A stretch of DNA of 64,000 bases from Maniola hyperantus (lineage: Eukaryota > Arthropoda > Insecta > Lepidoptera > Nymphalidae): assembly GCF_902806685.2 (NCBI RefSeq), contig NC_048555.1:11532001-11596000 (forward strand). Direction: 5' to 3'. Below are positions 11,419 through 24,300 of the stretch, one piece after another. Within the stretch, counting starts at the first letter, position 1, and every line of letters starts with the position of its first letter. Below the pieces are notes generated by a model, which did no database searches, was not told the DNA's origin, and worked only from the letters and a program-made list of their open reading frames with translations. The translations under genes were made by a program, and so were the position numbers.

Positions 11419-11716
11419 TACAGTGGCGAGCGCTGTGGTCTAATAATTTAAAAAAAAACTATTCTGGTCTGCTGAGAGGCCTTGGATATGGTCAGTTACT
11501 ATCCTACCGACAAAGATATGCCTCTTAGGAGTTTAACGTTCCGATGTCATCCGATCCGAATCCGACAAAACTCAGATTAAATCCGATTGTCGATTTATCA
11601 CTCCGTCTGTTTCGACGGATGACGTTCCTTCTGTATTTTGCGTCCATAAGTAGGTATAACGGCTCGGATTTGAACCGCCAAAGCGCAAGCATTTTGAGGA
11701 TGATAATCTCATTTTC

Positions 11717-11722
11717 TTTATT
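11717..11722 (-). terminator. Polyadenylation signal of gene 1
   Basis: AATAAA on the minus strand, 48 nt after the pre-insertion stop codon (11773-11771) and about 100 nt after the present read-through stop. Gene 2 has its signal 62 nt after its stop. This spacing supports the reading that the gene ends here and not in a further exon. Confidence 0.55.
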
Positions 11723-11783
11723 AGTAAATTGCATCCGTGCGAAGTTGGGGTGGATCGCTGGTTTGTAATATTAGTATGGATAT

Positions 11784-12146
11784 ACATAAGGCTCGTCAAT
11801 TCCTCAGTGCCTGAAGACGAAAGTCTTTAACCAGTGTGATCCGCAGGAGAACCAAGGTCACTGACATAGCCCAAACTATTAGCAAGCTGAAGTGGCAGTG
11901 GGCAGGTCATGCCTGTCGTAGAGGCGATGGCCGTTGGAGCCGGAAAGTCCTCGAGTGGACACCGCGTACAAGCAAGCGCAGTGTGGGACGCCCTCCAGCA
12001 CGATGGACCGACGATATAAAGAGGCTGGCGGGAAGTGGCTGGATGAGAAAGCTGAGGACCGGGTGGGGTGGCGCTCTTTAGGGAAGCCCTTTGTCCAACA
12101 GTGGACGTCCACAGGCTGATGATGATGATGATGATGACATAAGGCT
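11784..12146 (+). mobile_element. 5'-truncated RTE LINE insertion with 10-bp target-site duplication
   Basis: The insert occupies 11794-12136 on the plus strand and is flanked by ACATAAGGCT at 11784-11793 and 12137-12146. It encodes the C-terminus of an RTE-type endonuclease/reverse transcriptase polyprotein (RRRTKVTDIAQTISKLKWQW, then AGHACRRGDGRWSRKVLEW and SVGRPPARWTDDIKRLAGSG) and ends in TGGACGTCCACAGGC plus a (GAT)n tail. The proximal duplication begins at base +4 after the GGT codon of gene 1, so the coding sequence of gene 1 up to V206 is unchanged. Confidence 0.88.
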
Positions 12147-12359
12147 TACCATCACCACCAGCGGCCGTCAATTGCAAACTCTTCAAGATCTCCTCAGGAA
12201 TGGGTGGTGGGGTCGGCAGGTGGTCGCCACTGGGGTGGAAGCCATTCTCATCAGCAGTATAGGTGACGGTGTACGTCTGTCCATCATCCCCGATGTAGGA
12301 GAACGAGCCTGTCACTGCTAGGGAGCCTTCTTCGGGTTGAGCACCGGGGAGGATGCGAC
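11827..12359 (-). CDS. Gene 1 terminal exon (RR-1 core, then retrotransposon-derived tail)
   Basis: The acceptor ATATTTTGCAG ends at 12360. The frame codes RILPGAQPEEGSLAVTGSFS, then YIGDDGQTYTVTYTADENGF and HPSGDHLPTPPPIPEEILKS, reaching GGDGKPYV at 12137. It then enters the antisense strand of the RTE insertion (a run of Ile from the GAT tail) and stops at 11829-11827. If GGTAAGC at 12150-12144 is a donor instead, the exon ends at 12150. A polyadenylation signal AATAAA lies at 11722-11717, downstream of both the present and the ancestral stop. Confidence 0.7.
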
Positions 12360-15300
12360 CTGCAAAATATAAAAAGTTTTTGAAGCGCAGCTTCTTCACG
12401 GACCCTTGGGATGGGCCTAACTTTAAAAAAATTCAACAAATTTGAATACGAATGATCAAATTATTGATGAAGAAATCATTAGGAAAACCAGAGTGACCGA
12501 CATAGCTCAACAGGTGGCGAGGCCGAAGAGGCAATGGGCAGGGCACATAGTTCGACAAAACCGGCCAAGTGCGAGTCAGGCTCGCGCAACGAGGGTTCCG
12601 TACTACAGCCGTATTTTTTCGACATTTTGCGCGATAATTCAAAAACTATGAGGCATAAAAAATAAATGAAAATCTGTTTTAGGATGCACAGGTGAAGACC
12701 TTTCATATGATACCCTACTTGATATAGTTATATTACTTGAAAATTGAAAATACGACTTAATTATTAATTCATGACCACAATTTTTTTTGTGTGATGTTAC
12801 CACTAACCACAATTTACAGGTTTTCAAATTTTTCCCCGAATGTCTGCTAAAAGACCTACCTACCTGCTAAATTTCATGATTCTAGGTTAACGGGAAGTAC
12901 CCTGTAGGTTTCTTGACAGACCGACAGACAGACAACAAAGTGATCCTATAAGAGTTCCGGTTTTCCCTTTGAGGTACGGAACCCTAAAAACGATAGACGT
13001 TCGGTCCCAAAGTGCTGTAATAAACAGCTAAGTATGTGACTTTTGGAAGGCATATTGGCTGAAGAATCGATCGTGCAGTAAAATAGATCTAAGTTTAAGT
13101 TAAAATCGAAGGGAACTGTATCCATTTTAAATGATAAATTCGTTCATGATAGAGTAACGATGTAAACTTTGGCTAAAGTTCAAGTTGCCGGAGATCGAAG
13201 TAATAAACTCGATTGAATTTACGTTTAAATGCTATAGTGACATTTTTCACTAATAGGTATGGGTCTTGGACTGAAGTTTATGGGGTTAGAATGAATAATT
13301 TAAAAAAAAATGATTTCATTTATTTTTAACGTCACGGCGTTCATGGTAAAAACACAGTACAGCGTGCTGTACCAAAGCTGAATTTTATTATTTTAATCTT
13401 CCTAATCTTCACGAAATGTTTTTTTAAAGTTACATTGAATTTTATCGTTTTTTTTTGCGCCAGTTTTACGATAGCAACTACAAATACCTATAAAAAATAA
13501 GTTGTAACAGGGAAACAGCACCAAGACCTGGAGCCGCAGCAGAAACAGCTGAAAACGGCAAGTGGCGCAACTCGGCGCAAGTAGGTATGCCTCTCTTATC
13601 GAGAGTTACATTTTTGTTCCGTTTGCCGTGGAGACCCTGGGGCAATGGAGTATTAGTGCTAAAAAATATTTTACGATACAATGTGGCTAATTCCGTCGTA
13701 CACAACCTCTAAACTAAACTAAAATGGCACACCTTAGTCTATTGCTATCCCTTTCATAATGTTGCTTTCGGAAAAGGATAGCACTAGATTTAGACCTGTT
13801 AATTCAGTTAATATTAGAGATTGTGTATAAGAGAATCGGCCCTAGTATTTACCTATACTAAGTGGCTAGTCCCACTAAATTCTATGAAACTTGCTTTGTT
13901 TGTAACACCTTTGTTAACCTCCATATTTTTTAGCACATAAAAGTCGATTGATTGATTTATGAACGCGCGTCTCTAGCTATTTCCCCATCGCAGGGTATCT
14001 TAACCAGGTTCCCTGACAATTCACTGCATAAGTACATTGCGTTAGGAAAGCTCTCAATCATCATTACATTATGTAACAGATTCATGTGTAGATAGGCGAT
14101 GCGAGAGATTGATTTGCAATGAAACACTTGAGTGCAAACCTTTGACACACATTGTGTAAGGGATTAACCCGGATTCATGGATTTATTGAATAAATGTACT
14201 TGAAATGTTTATTTAGTTTAAACTAATGTTAATATTTTTAAATGTATCTAATGGATACTTAGGTATAGTAAATCTAAGCTTTTAAATAAACAAGAGTTAC
14301 TAGAGTTGAAGTTGATGTGTCAAACAAAATTGTGTCGAACCTGATCGTTTGGAATCCGCTCGGAACTAGTCAGGTATCATCATCATCATCAACCCATTGC
14401 TGGCTGTACTGAGTACAGGTCTCCTGTCAGAAAGAATGAGAAGGGCTTAGGCCATAGTCTACCACACTGGCCCATATATAACTCCGAAAACTTAGTGGTG
14501 TGTGCCGGGAATCGAACCCCCGAACTTCCGAATCGAAGGCTGACGTCTTTACCACTAGGGTATCACCGCTCGTATATACACTGACAAAAACGTGACTTTC
14601 AGCCATGGCTTCTTATCATGCTAATTATTTTGGGCTGAATACGTCATATAGATAACTAGCTTATGCTCGCGACTTCGTCCGCGTGGACTACACAAATTTC
14701 AGACCCCTATTTCACCCCCTTAGGGGTTGAATTTTCAAAAATCCTTTCTTAGCGGATGCCTACGTCATAATAGCTATCTGCATGCCAAATTTCAGCCCGA
14801 TCCGTCCAGTAGTTTGAGCTGTGGGTTGATAGATCAGTCAGTCAGTCAATCAGTCACCTTTTCCTTTTATATATTTAGATTACGGTCAAGCTAGCTCGCT
14901 CATATTATGTACTAGCTTAGCTATAGTTAATGGGTATGTTGCTAGCAGTGGCGTGCACAGGAGTTCAAGCCAGGGTATGCATTTAGGTATGAACTTATTA
15001 CACGGCAGGTTAAAATGAAAAATAAGCATTGATTTATTGCAATGAGGGTAAGCAGTGCGTTTATGCCTCTATGAGCTGCACGCCACTGGTTGCTAGTGTT
15101 GACAGATAATTGCTAATTCCAGTGCTTTCATACAAAAACTTAATCGAATGTAGGAAGTGATAATTTTAATCGAGATTTGTGGCGTAACTAGAGAAACTAG
15201 GTAGGTATTTATTAGTTATTACTAACAATAATAATATTATGTATATATTAACATGCATATATATGCATGTATGTAACAAATAACAATAGGAATATGGTAA

Positions 15301-18300
15301 TAACATGCATATAAGAAATAACACTTACCATCTTGTTCAGCCTTAGTGCCATCACTGGTTTCATATGCGTAGTGCCATCCTTTGTCGTCGATTTCGTTTT
15401 CGTATCTCAAGATCTGAGCTTGACCGGCGTAGTTCTGGGCCTGACTGTCGTAGTTCTGGCCCTGGCTTTCGTAGTTCGTGGACTGACTTCCGAAGTTTTG
15501 GTCTTAAGTCAAAAGTCAATGGTTTCTTACAACAATAATTATTGTAACTTATTAATAATATTATGTGAGAATATATTGTTTTATTTCATCATCATCAACC
15601 AATAGACGTCCACTGCTGGACATAGGTCTCTTGTAGGGACTTCCACACGCCACGGTCTTGCGCCGCCTGGATCCAGCGGCTCCCTGCGACTTGTCTGATA
15701 TCGTCCGTCCACCTAGTGGGGGGGTCTTCCAACGCTGCGTGTTCCGGTGCGAGGTCGCTCTTCCAGCACCTTGGGACCCCAAGGTCTATCGGTTGTACGT
15801 ATTATTTAAGAGACGAAATTTGTTGTTCGGTTAAAAGTTAATAAGATTTTTTTAACCGTATTTTATCCGTATACTATATAACATACTGTATACTTAAAAC
15901 ACCATTCATTAAAATCTACATGAAAATTTAACTATTTCATATAGGACAAAATGTATCTTATAGGTATGCTATGAGTACGTCTGTACAGTACGCGGCCGAA
16001 AGTAATGTACATCGATCTTTAGAAGGAGACTAGTATTTTGCTCGCTGCTCGAGCTGCTAAAGCAGCTCTCGAGGTCTATAATCGCCATTTTGAACAATTT
16101 TAAAAAGGTACATTTTATATGAAAAAATAAATTCCGCCATTTTGAATTTTTTTTCAAGTCAACGAATAGACCTTTGGATCCTGATCATCTCTTGCCAAGA
16201 AACCACTCTTCCATCTGTCATACCCTCCGAGATGGACGACGATGAAATTTGTATGGCGGCCATCTTTTTTTCGGAATTTTGAATTTTTTTTTAAATTTTT
16301 GGCAATTGGATGAGGTTTCAAATGACATTTGGTCGAGCACCTCCCACCTATCTTCAATACCTTGAGCGTGCCCTTCACCCGCCTCCGAAATCCTCAATCA
16401 TCAGCTATCTCCATGTGTTGCCCTAAAGGAATCTTTGTCTTCTATATGAAACTATAAGTAAAAAAAAAAAGTTTCATACAAAATTTTACAGGAGGAAATT
16501 TTTTGAATATCTCGGCCGCCATCTTGTTTTTCCAATTTTTTTTACTTTTTCTAAAAATCGTTTGCTAATATCTTTATTAGTTGCAAGTTGTAACGAAATC
16601 GGTTGGAAAACAAAAAAGTTACAAAAGTCAGGTCGGCCGCCATCTTGTTTTTCTGAAATGTCATAATTTTTCCCTACTCGAATCCCACTCCTGAACATAT
16701 GTCCCATACATTATTATATCATTTTCTGTCTCTTTCTAGGAGAACAATTATGTCAATGAGTGAGTCGGCGGAAAAAATAAATTCCGCCATTTTGAATTTT
16801 TTTTTCAAGTCATCAAATAGACCTTCAGATCCTGATCATCTTTTGCCAAGAAACCACTCTTCCATCTTTCATACCCTCCGAGATGGACGCCGATGAAATT
16901 TGTATGGCGGCCATCTTTTTTTTGCAATTTTGAATTTTTTTTCAAATTTTTGGCAATTGGATGGGGTTTCGAATGACATTTGCTCGAGCACCTCCCACCT
17001 ATCTTCAATACCTTGAGCGTGCCCTTCACCCGTCTCCGAAATCCTCAATCATCAGCTCCCTCCATATGTTGCCCTTAAGGAATCTTTGTCTTCTATATGA
17101 AACCATAAGTGAAAAAAAAAAGTTTCATACAAAATTTTACAGGAGGAAATTTTTTGAAAATCTCGGCCGCCATCTTGTTTTTCCAATTTTTTTTACATTT
17201 CTTAAAAATCGTTTGCTAATATCTTCAATTGTTGCAAGTTGTAACAAAATCGGTTGGAAAACAAAAAAGTTACAAAAGTCAGGTCGGCCGCCATCTTGTT
17301 TTTCTGAAATGTCATAATTTTTCCCTAGTCGAATCCCACTTCTGAACATATCTCTCATACATTATTATATCATTTTCCATCTCTTTCTAGGAGAACAATT
17401 ATGTCAATGAGTCAGTCAGTGAGTGAGTGGTAATTGAGCTATATATAGTATAATAACTAGTATTTTGCTCGCTGCTCGAGCTGCTAAAGCAGCTCTCGAG
17501 GTCTATAATGGCCATTTTGAATAATAAAAAATTTTGTATGAAAAAATAAATTCCGCCATTTTGAATTTTTTTTCCATCCAACGAGTAGACCTTCGGACCC
17601 TGATCATCTCTTGCCAAGAAACCACTCTTCCATCTGTCATACCCTCCGAGATGGACGCCGATGAAATTTGTATGGCGGCCATCTTTTTTTCGGAATTTTA
17701 AATTTTTTTTCCAATTTTTGGCAATTGGATGAGGTTTCGAATGACATTTGGTCGAGCACCTCCCACCTATCTTCGATACCTAAAGCGTGCCCTTCACCCG
17801 TCTCCGAAATCCTCAATCATCAGCTCCCTCCATATGTTACCCTAAAAGAATCTTTGTCTTCTATATGAAACCATAAGTGAAAAAAAAAAGTTTCATACAA
17901 AATTTTACAGGAGGAAATTTTTTGATAATCTCGGCCGCCATCTTGTTTTTTCAATTTTTTACACTTTTTCTAAAAATCGTTTGCTAATATCTTCAATTGT
18001 TGCAAGTTGTAACAAAATCGGTTGGAAAACAAAAAAGTTACAAAAGTCAGGTCGGCCGCCATCTTGTTTTTCTGAAATGTCATAATTTTTCCCTACTCGA
18101 ATCCCACTTCTGAACATATCTCCCATACATTATTATATCATTTTCTATCTCTTTCTAGGAGAACAATTATGTCAATCAGTGAGTCAGTGAGTCAGTGAGT
18201 GGTAATTGAGCTATATATAGTATAACTAGTATTTTGCTCGCTGCTCGAGCTGCTAAAGCAGCTCTCGAGGTCTATAATCGCAATTTTGAATAATAAAAAA

Positions 18301-21300
18301 ATTTGTATGAAAAAATAAATTCCGCCATTTTGAATTTTTTTTCAAGTCATCGAATAGACCTTAGGATCCTGATCATCTCTTGCCAAAAAACCACTCTTCC
18401 ATCTGTCATACCCTCCGAGATGGACGCCGATGAAATTTGTATGGCGGCCATCTTTTTTTCGGAATTTAGAATTTTTTTTCAAATTTTTGGTAATTGGACG
18501 AGGTTTCGAATGACATTTGGTCGAGCACCTCCCACCTATCTTCAATACCTTGAGCGTGCCCTTCACCCGTCTCCGAAATCCTCAATCATCTGCTCCCTCC
18601 ATATGTTGCCCTAAAGGAATCTTTGTCTTCTATATGAAACCACAAGTGAAAAAAAAAAGTTTCATACAAAATTTTACAGGAGGGAATTTTTTGAAAATCT
18701 CGGCCGCCATCTTGTTTTTCAAATTTTTTTCACTTTTTCTAAAAACCGTTTACTAATATCTTCAATTGTTGCAAGTTGTAACAAAATCGGTTGGAAAACA
18801 AAAAAGTTACAAAAGTCAGGTCGGCCGCCATCTTGTTTTTCTGAAATGTCATAATTTTTCCCTACTCGAATCCCACTTCTGAACATATCTCCCATACATT
18901 ATAATATCATTTTCTGTCTCTTTCTAGGAGAACAATTATGTCAATGAGTCAGTCAGTGAGTGAGTGGTAATTGAGCTATATATAGTATAACTAGTATTTA
19001 GCTCGCTGCTCGAGCTGCTAAAGCAGCTCTCGAGGTCTATAATGGCCATTTTGAACAATTTAAAAAAAGTTTTAAATTTTGTATGAAAAAATAAATTCCG
19101 CCATTTTGAATTTTTTTTCACCCATCGAGTAGACCTTGGGATCCTGATCATCTCTTGCCAAGAAACCACTCTTCCATCTTTCATACCCTCCGAGATGGAC
19201 GCCGATGAAATTTGTATGGCGGCCATCTTTTTTTCGGAATTTTAAAAAAAAATTCAAATTTTTGGCAATTGGATGAGGTTTCGAATGACATTTGGTCGAG
19301 CACCTCCCACCTATCTTCGATACCTCAAGCGTGCCCTTCACCCGTCTCCGAAATCCTCAATCATCAGCTCCCTCCATATGTTGCCCTAAAGGAATCTTTG
19401 TCTTCTATATGAAACCACAAGTGAAAAAAAAAAGTTTCATACAAAATTTTACAGGAGGAAATTTTTTGAAAATCTCGGCCGCCATCTTGTTTTTACAATT
19501 TTTTACACTTTTTCTAAAAATCGTTTGCTAATATCTTCAATTGTTGCAAGTTGTAACAAAATCGGTTGGAAAACAAAAAAGTTACAACCGTCAGGTCGGC
19601 CGCCATCTTGTTTTTCTGAAATGTCATAATTTTTCCCTACTCGAATCCCACTCCTGAACATATCTCCCATACATTATTATATCATTTTCTGTCTCTTTCT
19701 AGGAGAACAATTATGTCAATGAGTGAGTCGGCGGAAAAAATAAATTCCGCCATTTTGAATTTTTTTTCAAGTCATCAAATAGACCTTCAGATCCTGATCA
19801 TCTTTTGCCAAGAAACCACTCTTCCATCTTTCATACCCTCCGAGATGGACGCCGATGAAATTTGTATGGCGGCCATCTTTTTTTCGGAATTTTAAAAAAA
19901 AATTCAAATTTTTGGCAATTGGATGAGGTTTCGAATGACATTTGGTCGAGCACCTCCCACCTATCTTCGATACCTAAAGCGTGCCCTTCACCCGTCTCCG
20001 AAATCCTCAATCATCAGCTCCCTCCATATGTTGCCCTAAAGGAATCTTTGTCTTCTATATGAAACCACAAGTGAAAAAAAAAAGTTTCATACAAAATTTT
20101 ACAGGAGGAAATTTTTTGAAAATCTCGGCCGCCATCTTGTTTTTCCAATTTTTTTCACATTTTCTAAAAATCGTTTGTTAATATTTAAAATAACTGCAAG
20201 TTGTAACAAAATCGGTTGGAAAACAAAAAAGTTACAAAAGTCAGGTCGGCCGCCATCTTGTTTTTCTGAAATGTCATAATTTTTCCCTACTCGAATCCCA
20301 CTTCTGAACATATCTCCCATACATTATTATATCATTTTCTATCTCTTTCTAGGAGAACAATTATGTCAATCAGTGAGTGAGTGGTAATTGAGCTATATAT
20401 AGTATAACTAGTATTTTGCTCGCTGCTCGAGCTGCTAAAGCAGCTCTCGAGGTCTATAATGGCCATTTGAATAATAAAAATTTTTGTATGAAAAAAAAAA
20501 AATCCGCCATTTTGAATTTTTTTTCAATCCATCGAGTAGACCTTCGGATCCTGATCATGTCTTGCCAAGAAACCACTCTTCCATCTTTCATACCCTCCGA
20601 GATGGACGCTGATGAAATTTGTATGGCGGCCATCTTTTTTTCGGAATTTTAAATTTTTTTTCAAATTTTTGGCAATTGGACGAGGTTTCGAATGACATTT
20701 GGTCGAGCACCTCCCACCTATCTTCAATACCTTGAGCGTGCCCTTCACCCGTCTCCGAAATCCTCAATCATCAGCTCCGTCCATATGTTGCCCTAAAGAA
20801 ATCTTTGTCTTCTATATGAAACCATAAGTGAAAAAAAAAAGTTTCATACAAAATTTTACAGGAGGAAATTTTTTGAAAATCTCGGCCGCCATCTTGTTTT
20901 TCCAATTTTTTTCACTTTTTCTAAAAATCGTTTACTAACATCTTCAATTGTTGCAAGTTGTAACAAAATCGGTTGGAAAACAAAAAAGTTACAAAAGTCA
21001 GGTCGGCCGCCATCTTGTTTTCTGAAATGTCATAATTTTTCCCTAGTCGAATCCCACTTCTGAACATATCTCCCATACATTATTATATCATTTTCTATCT
21101 CTTTCTAGGAGAACAATTATGTCAATCAGTGAGTGAGTGGTAATTGAGCTATATATAGTATAATAACTAGTATTTTGTTCGCTGCTCGAGCTGCTAAAGC
21201 AGCTCTCGAGGTCTATAATCGCCATTTTGAACAATTTTAAAAAAGTCATAAATTTTGTATGAAAAAAAAAATCCGCCATTTTGAATTTTTTTTCAAGTCA

Positions 21301-24300
21301 TCAAATAGACCTTTAGATCCTGATCATCTCTTGCCAAGAAACCACTCTTCCATCTTTCATACCCTCCGAGATGGACGCCGATGAAATTTGTATGGCGGCC
21401 ATCTTTTTTTCCACAATTTTGAATTTTTTTTCAAATTTTTGGCAATTGGATGAGGTTTCGAATGACATTTGGTCGAGCACCTCCCACCTATCTTCGATAC
21501 CTCGAGCGTGCCCTTCACCCGTCTCCGAAATCCTCAATCATCAGCTCTCTACATATGTTGCCCTAAAGGAATCTTTGTCTTCTATATGAAACCATAAGTG
21601 AAAAAAAAAAGTTTCATACAAAATTTTACAGGAGGAAATTTTTTGAAAATCTCGGCCGCCATCTTGTTTTTCTAATTTTTTACACTTTTTCTAAAAATCG
21701 TTTGCTAATGTCTAAAATAACTGCAAGTTTAAACAAAATCGGTTGGAAAACAAAAAAGATACAAAAGTCAGGTCGGCCGCCATCTTGTTTTTCTGAAATG
21801 TCATAATTTTTCCCTACTCGAATCCCACTTCTGAACATATCTCCCATACATTATTATATCATTTTCTATCTCTTTCTAGGAGAACAATTATGTCAATCAG
21901 TGAGTGAGTGGTAATTGAGCTATATATAGTATAACTAGTATTTAGCTCGCTGCTCGAGCTGCTAAAGCAGCTCTCGAGGTCTATAATGGCCATTTTGAAC
22001 AATTTAAAAAAAGTTTTAAATTTTGTATGAAAAAATAAATTCCGCCATTTTGAATTTTTTTTCACCCATCGAGTAGACCTTGGGATCCTGATCATCTCTT
22101 GCCAAGAAACCACTCTTCCATCTTTCATACCCTCCGAGATGGACGCCGATGAAATTTGTATGGCGGCCATCTTTTTTTCGGAATTTTAAAAAAAAATTCA
22201 AATTTTTGGCAATTGGATGAGGTTTCGAATGACATTTGGTCGAGCACCTCCCACCTATCTTCGATACCTCAAGCGTGCCCTTCACCCGTCTCCGAAATCC
22301 TCAATCATCAGCTCCCTCCATATGTTGCCCTAAAGGAATCTTTGTCTTCTATATGAAACCACAAGTGAAAAAAAAAAGTTTCATACAAAATTTTACAGGA
22401 GGAAATTTTTTGAAAATCTCGGCCGCCATCTTGTTTTTACAATTTTTTACACTTTTTCTAAAAATCGTTTGCTAATATCTTCAATTGTTGCAAGTTGTAA
22501 CAAAATCGGTTGGAAAACAAAAAAGTTACAACCGTCAGGTCGGCCGCCATCTTGTTTTTCTGAAATGTCATAATTTTTCCCTACTCGAATCCCACTCCTG
22601 AACATATCTCCCATACATTATTATATCATTTTCTGTCTCTTTCTAGGAGAACAATTATGTCAATGAGTGAGTCGGCGGAAAAAAATAAATTCCGCCATTT
22701 TGAATTTTTTTTCAAGTCATCAAATAGACCTTCAGATCCTGATCATCTTTTGCCAAGAAACCACTCTTCCATCTTTCATACCCTCCGAGATGGACGCCGA
22801 TGAAATTTGTATGGCGGCCATCTTTTTTTCGGAATTTTAAAAAAAAATTCAAATTTTTGGCAATTGGATGAGGTTTCGAATGACATTTGGTCGAGCACCT
22901 CCCACCTATCTTCGATACCTAAAGCGTGCCCTTCACCCGTCTCCGAAATCCTCAATCATCAGCTCCCTCCATATGTTGCCCTAAAGGAATCTTTGTCTTC
23001 TATATGAAACCACAAGTGAAAAAAAAAAGTTTCATACAAAATTTTACAGGAGGAAATTTTTTGAAAATCTCGGCCGCCATCTTGTTTTTCCAATTTTTTT
23101 CACATTTTCTAAAAATCGTTTACTAATATCTTCAATTGTTGCAAGTTGTAACAAAATCGGTTGGAAAACAAAAAAGTTACAACCGTCAGGTCGGCCGCCA
23201 TCTTGTTTTTCTGAAATGTCATAATTTTTCCCTACTCGAATCCCACTCCTGAACATATCTCCCATACATTATTATATCATTTTCTGTCTCTTTCTAGGAG
23301 AACAATTATGTCAATGAGTGAGTCGGCGGAAAAAATAAATTCCGCCATTTTGAATTTTTTTTCAAGTCATCAAATAGACCTTCAGATCCTGATCATCTTT
23401 TGCCAAGAAACCACTCTTCCATCTTTCATACCCTCCGAGATGGACGCCGATGAAATTTGTATGGCGGCCATCTTTTTTTCGGAATTTTAAAAAAAAATTC
23501 AAATTTTTGGCAATTGGATGAGGTTTCGAATGACATTTGGTCGAGCACCTCCCACCTATCTTCGATACCTAAAGCGTGCCCTTCACCCGTCTCCGAAATC
23601 CTCAATCATCAGCTCCCTCCATATGTTGCCCTAAAGGAATCTTTGTCTTCTATATGAAACCACAAGTGAAAAAAAAAAGTTTCATACAAAATTTTACAGG
23701 AGGAAATTTTTTGAAAATCTCGGCCGCCATCTTGTTTTTCCAATTTTTTTCACATTTTCTAAAAATTGTTTACTAATATCTTCAATTGTTGCAAGTTGTA
23801 ACAAAATCGGTTGGAAAACAAAAAAGTTACAAAAGTCAGGTCGGCCGCCATCTTGTTTTTCTGAAATGTCATAATTTTTCCCTACTCGAATCCCACTTCT
23901 GAACATATCTCCCATACATTATTATATCATTTTCTATCTCTTTCTAGGAGAACAATTATGTCAATCAGTGAGTGAGTGGTAATTGAGCTATATATAGTAT
24001 AACTAGCTTATGCTCGCAACTTCGTCCGCGTCGACTACTAAAATTTTAAACCCCTATTTCACCCCCTTAGGGTTTGAATTTTCAAAAATCATTTCTTAGC
24101 AGATGCCTACGTCATAATAGCCATCTGAATGTTAAATTTCAGCCCGATCACGATCTACTGTCCAGTAGTTTGAGCTGTGCGTTAATAGATCAGTCAGTCA
24201 GTCACATTTTCCTTTTATATATTTAGATTGAGAGAACAATTTATTGTTATTAGATGTCTCAAATAAATGGGTGAACAATAAACACTGCAAGATCGAAGAG

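Larger units (their letters stand above)
12990..15328. other. Intron 3 of gene 1, remainder
   Basis: Intron 3 runs from 12360 to 15328. Besides the RTE, GGTTCCGTA, SINE A and Helitron copies listed, 13000-13480 and 13700-14370 show nothing I recognise; 13500-13690 is a LINE-like fragment. Confidence 0.6.

Noticed and set aside
16154..23915. Dozens of similar open frames of 60-120 codons on both strands of the intron array
   Set aside because: They follow the repeat unit and are broken by indels between copies. They contain no domain and appear in overlapping antisense frames, as expected from tandem non-coding DNA.
16030..24002. CRISPR-like array
   Set aside because: Units are 650-770 bp with Helitron ends and there are no unique spacers; the DNA is from an insect.
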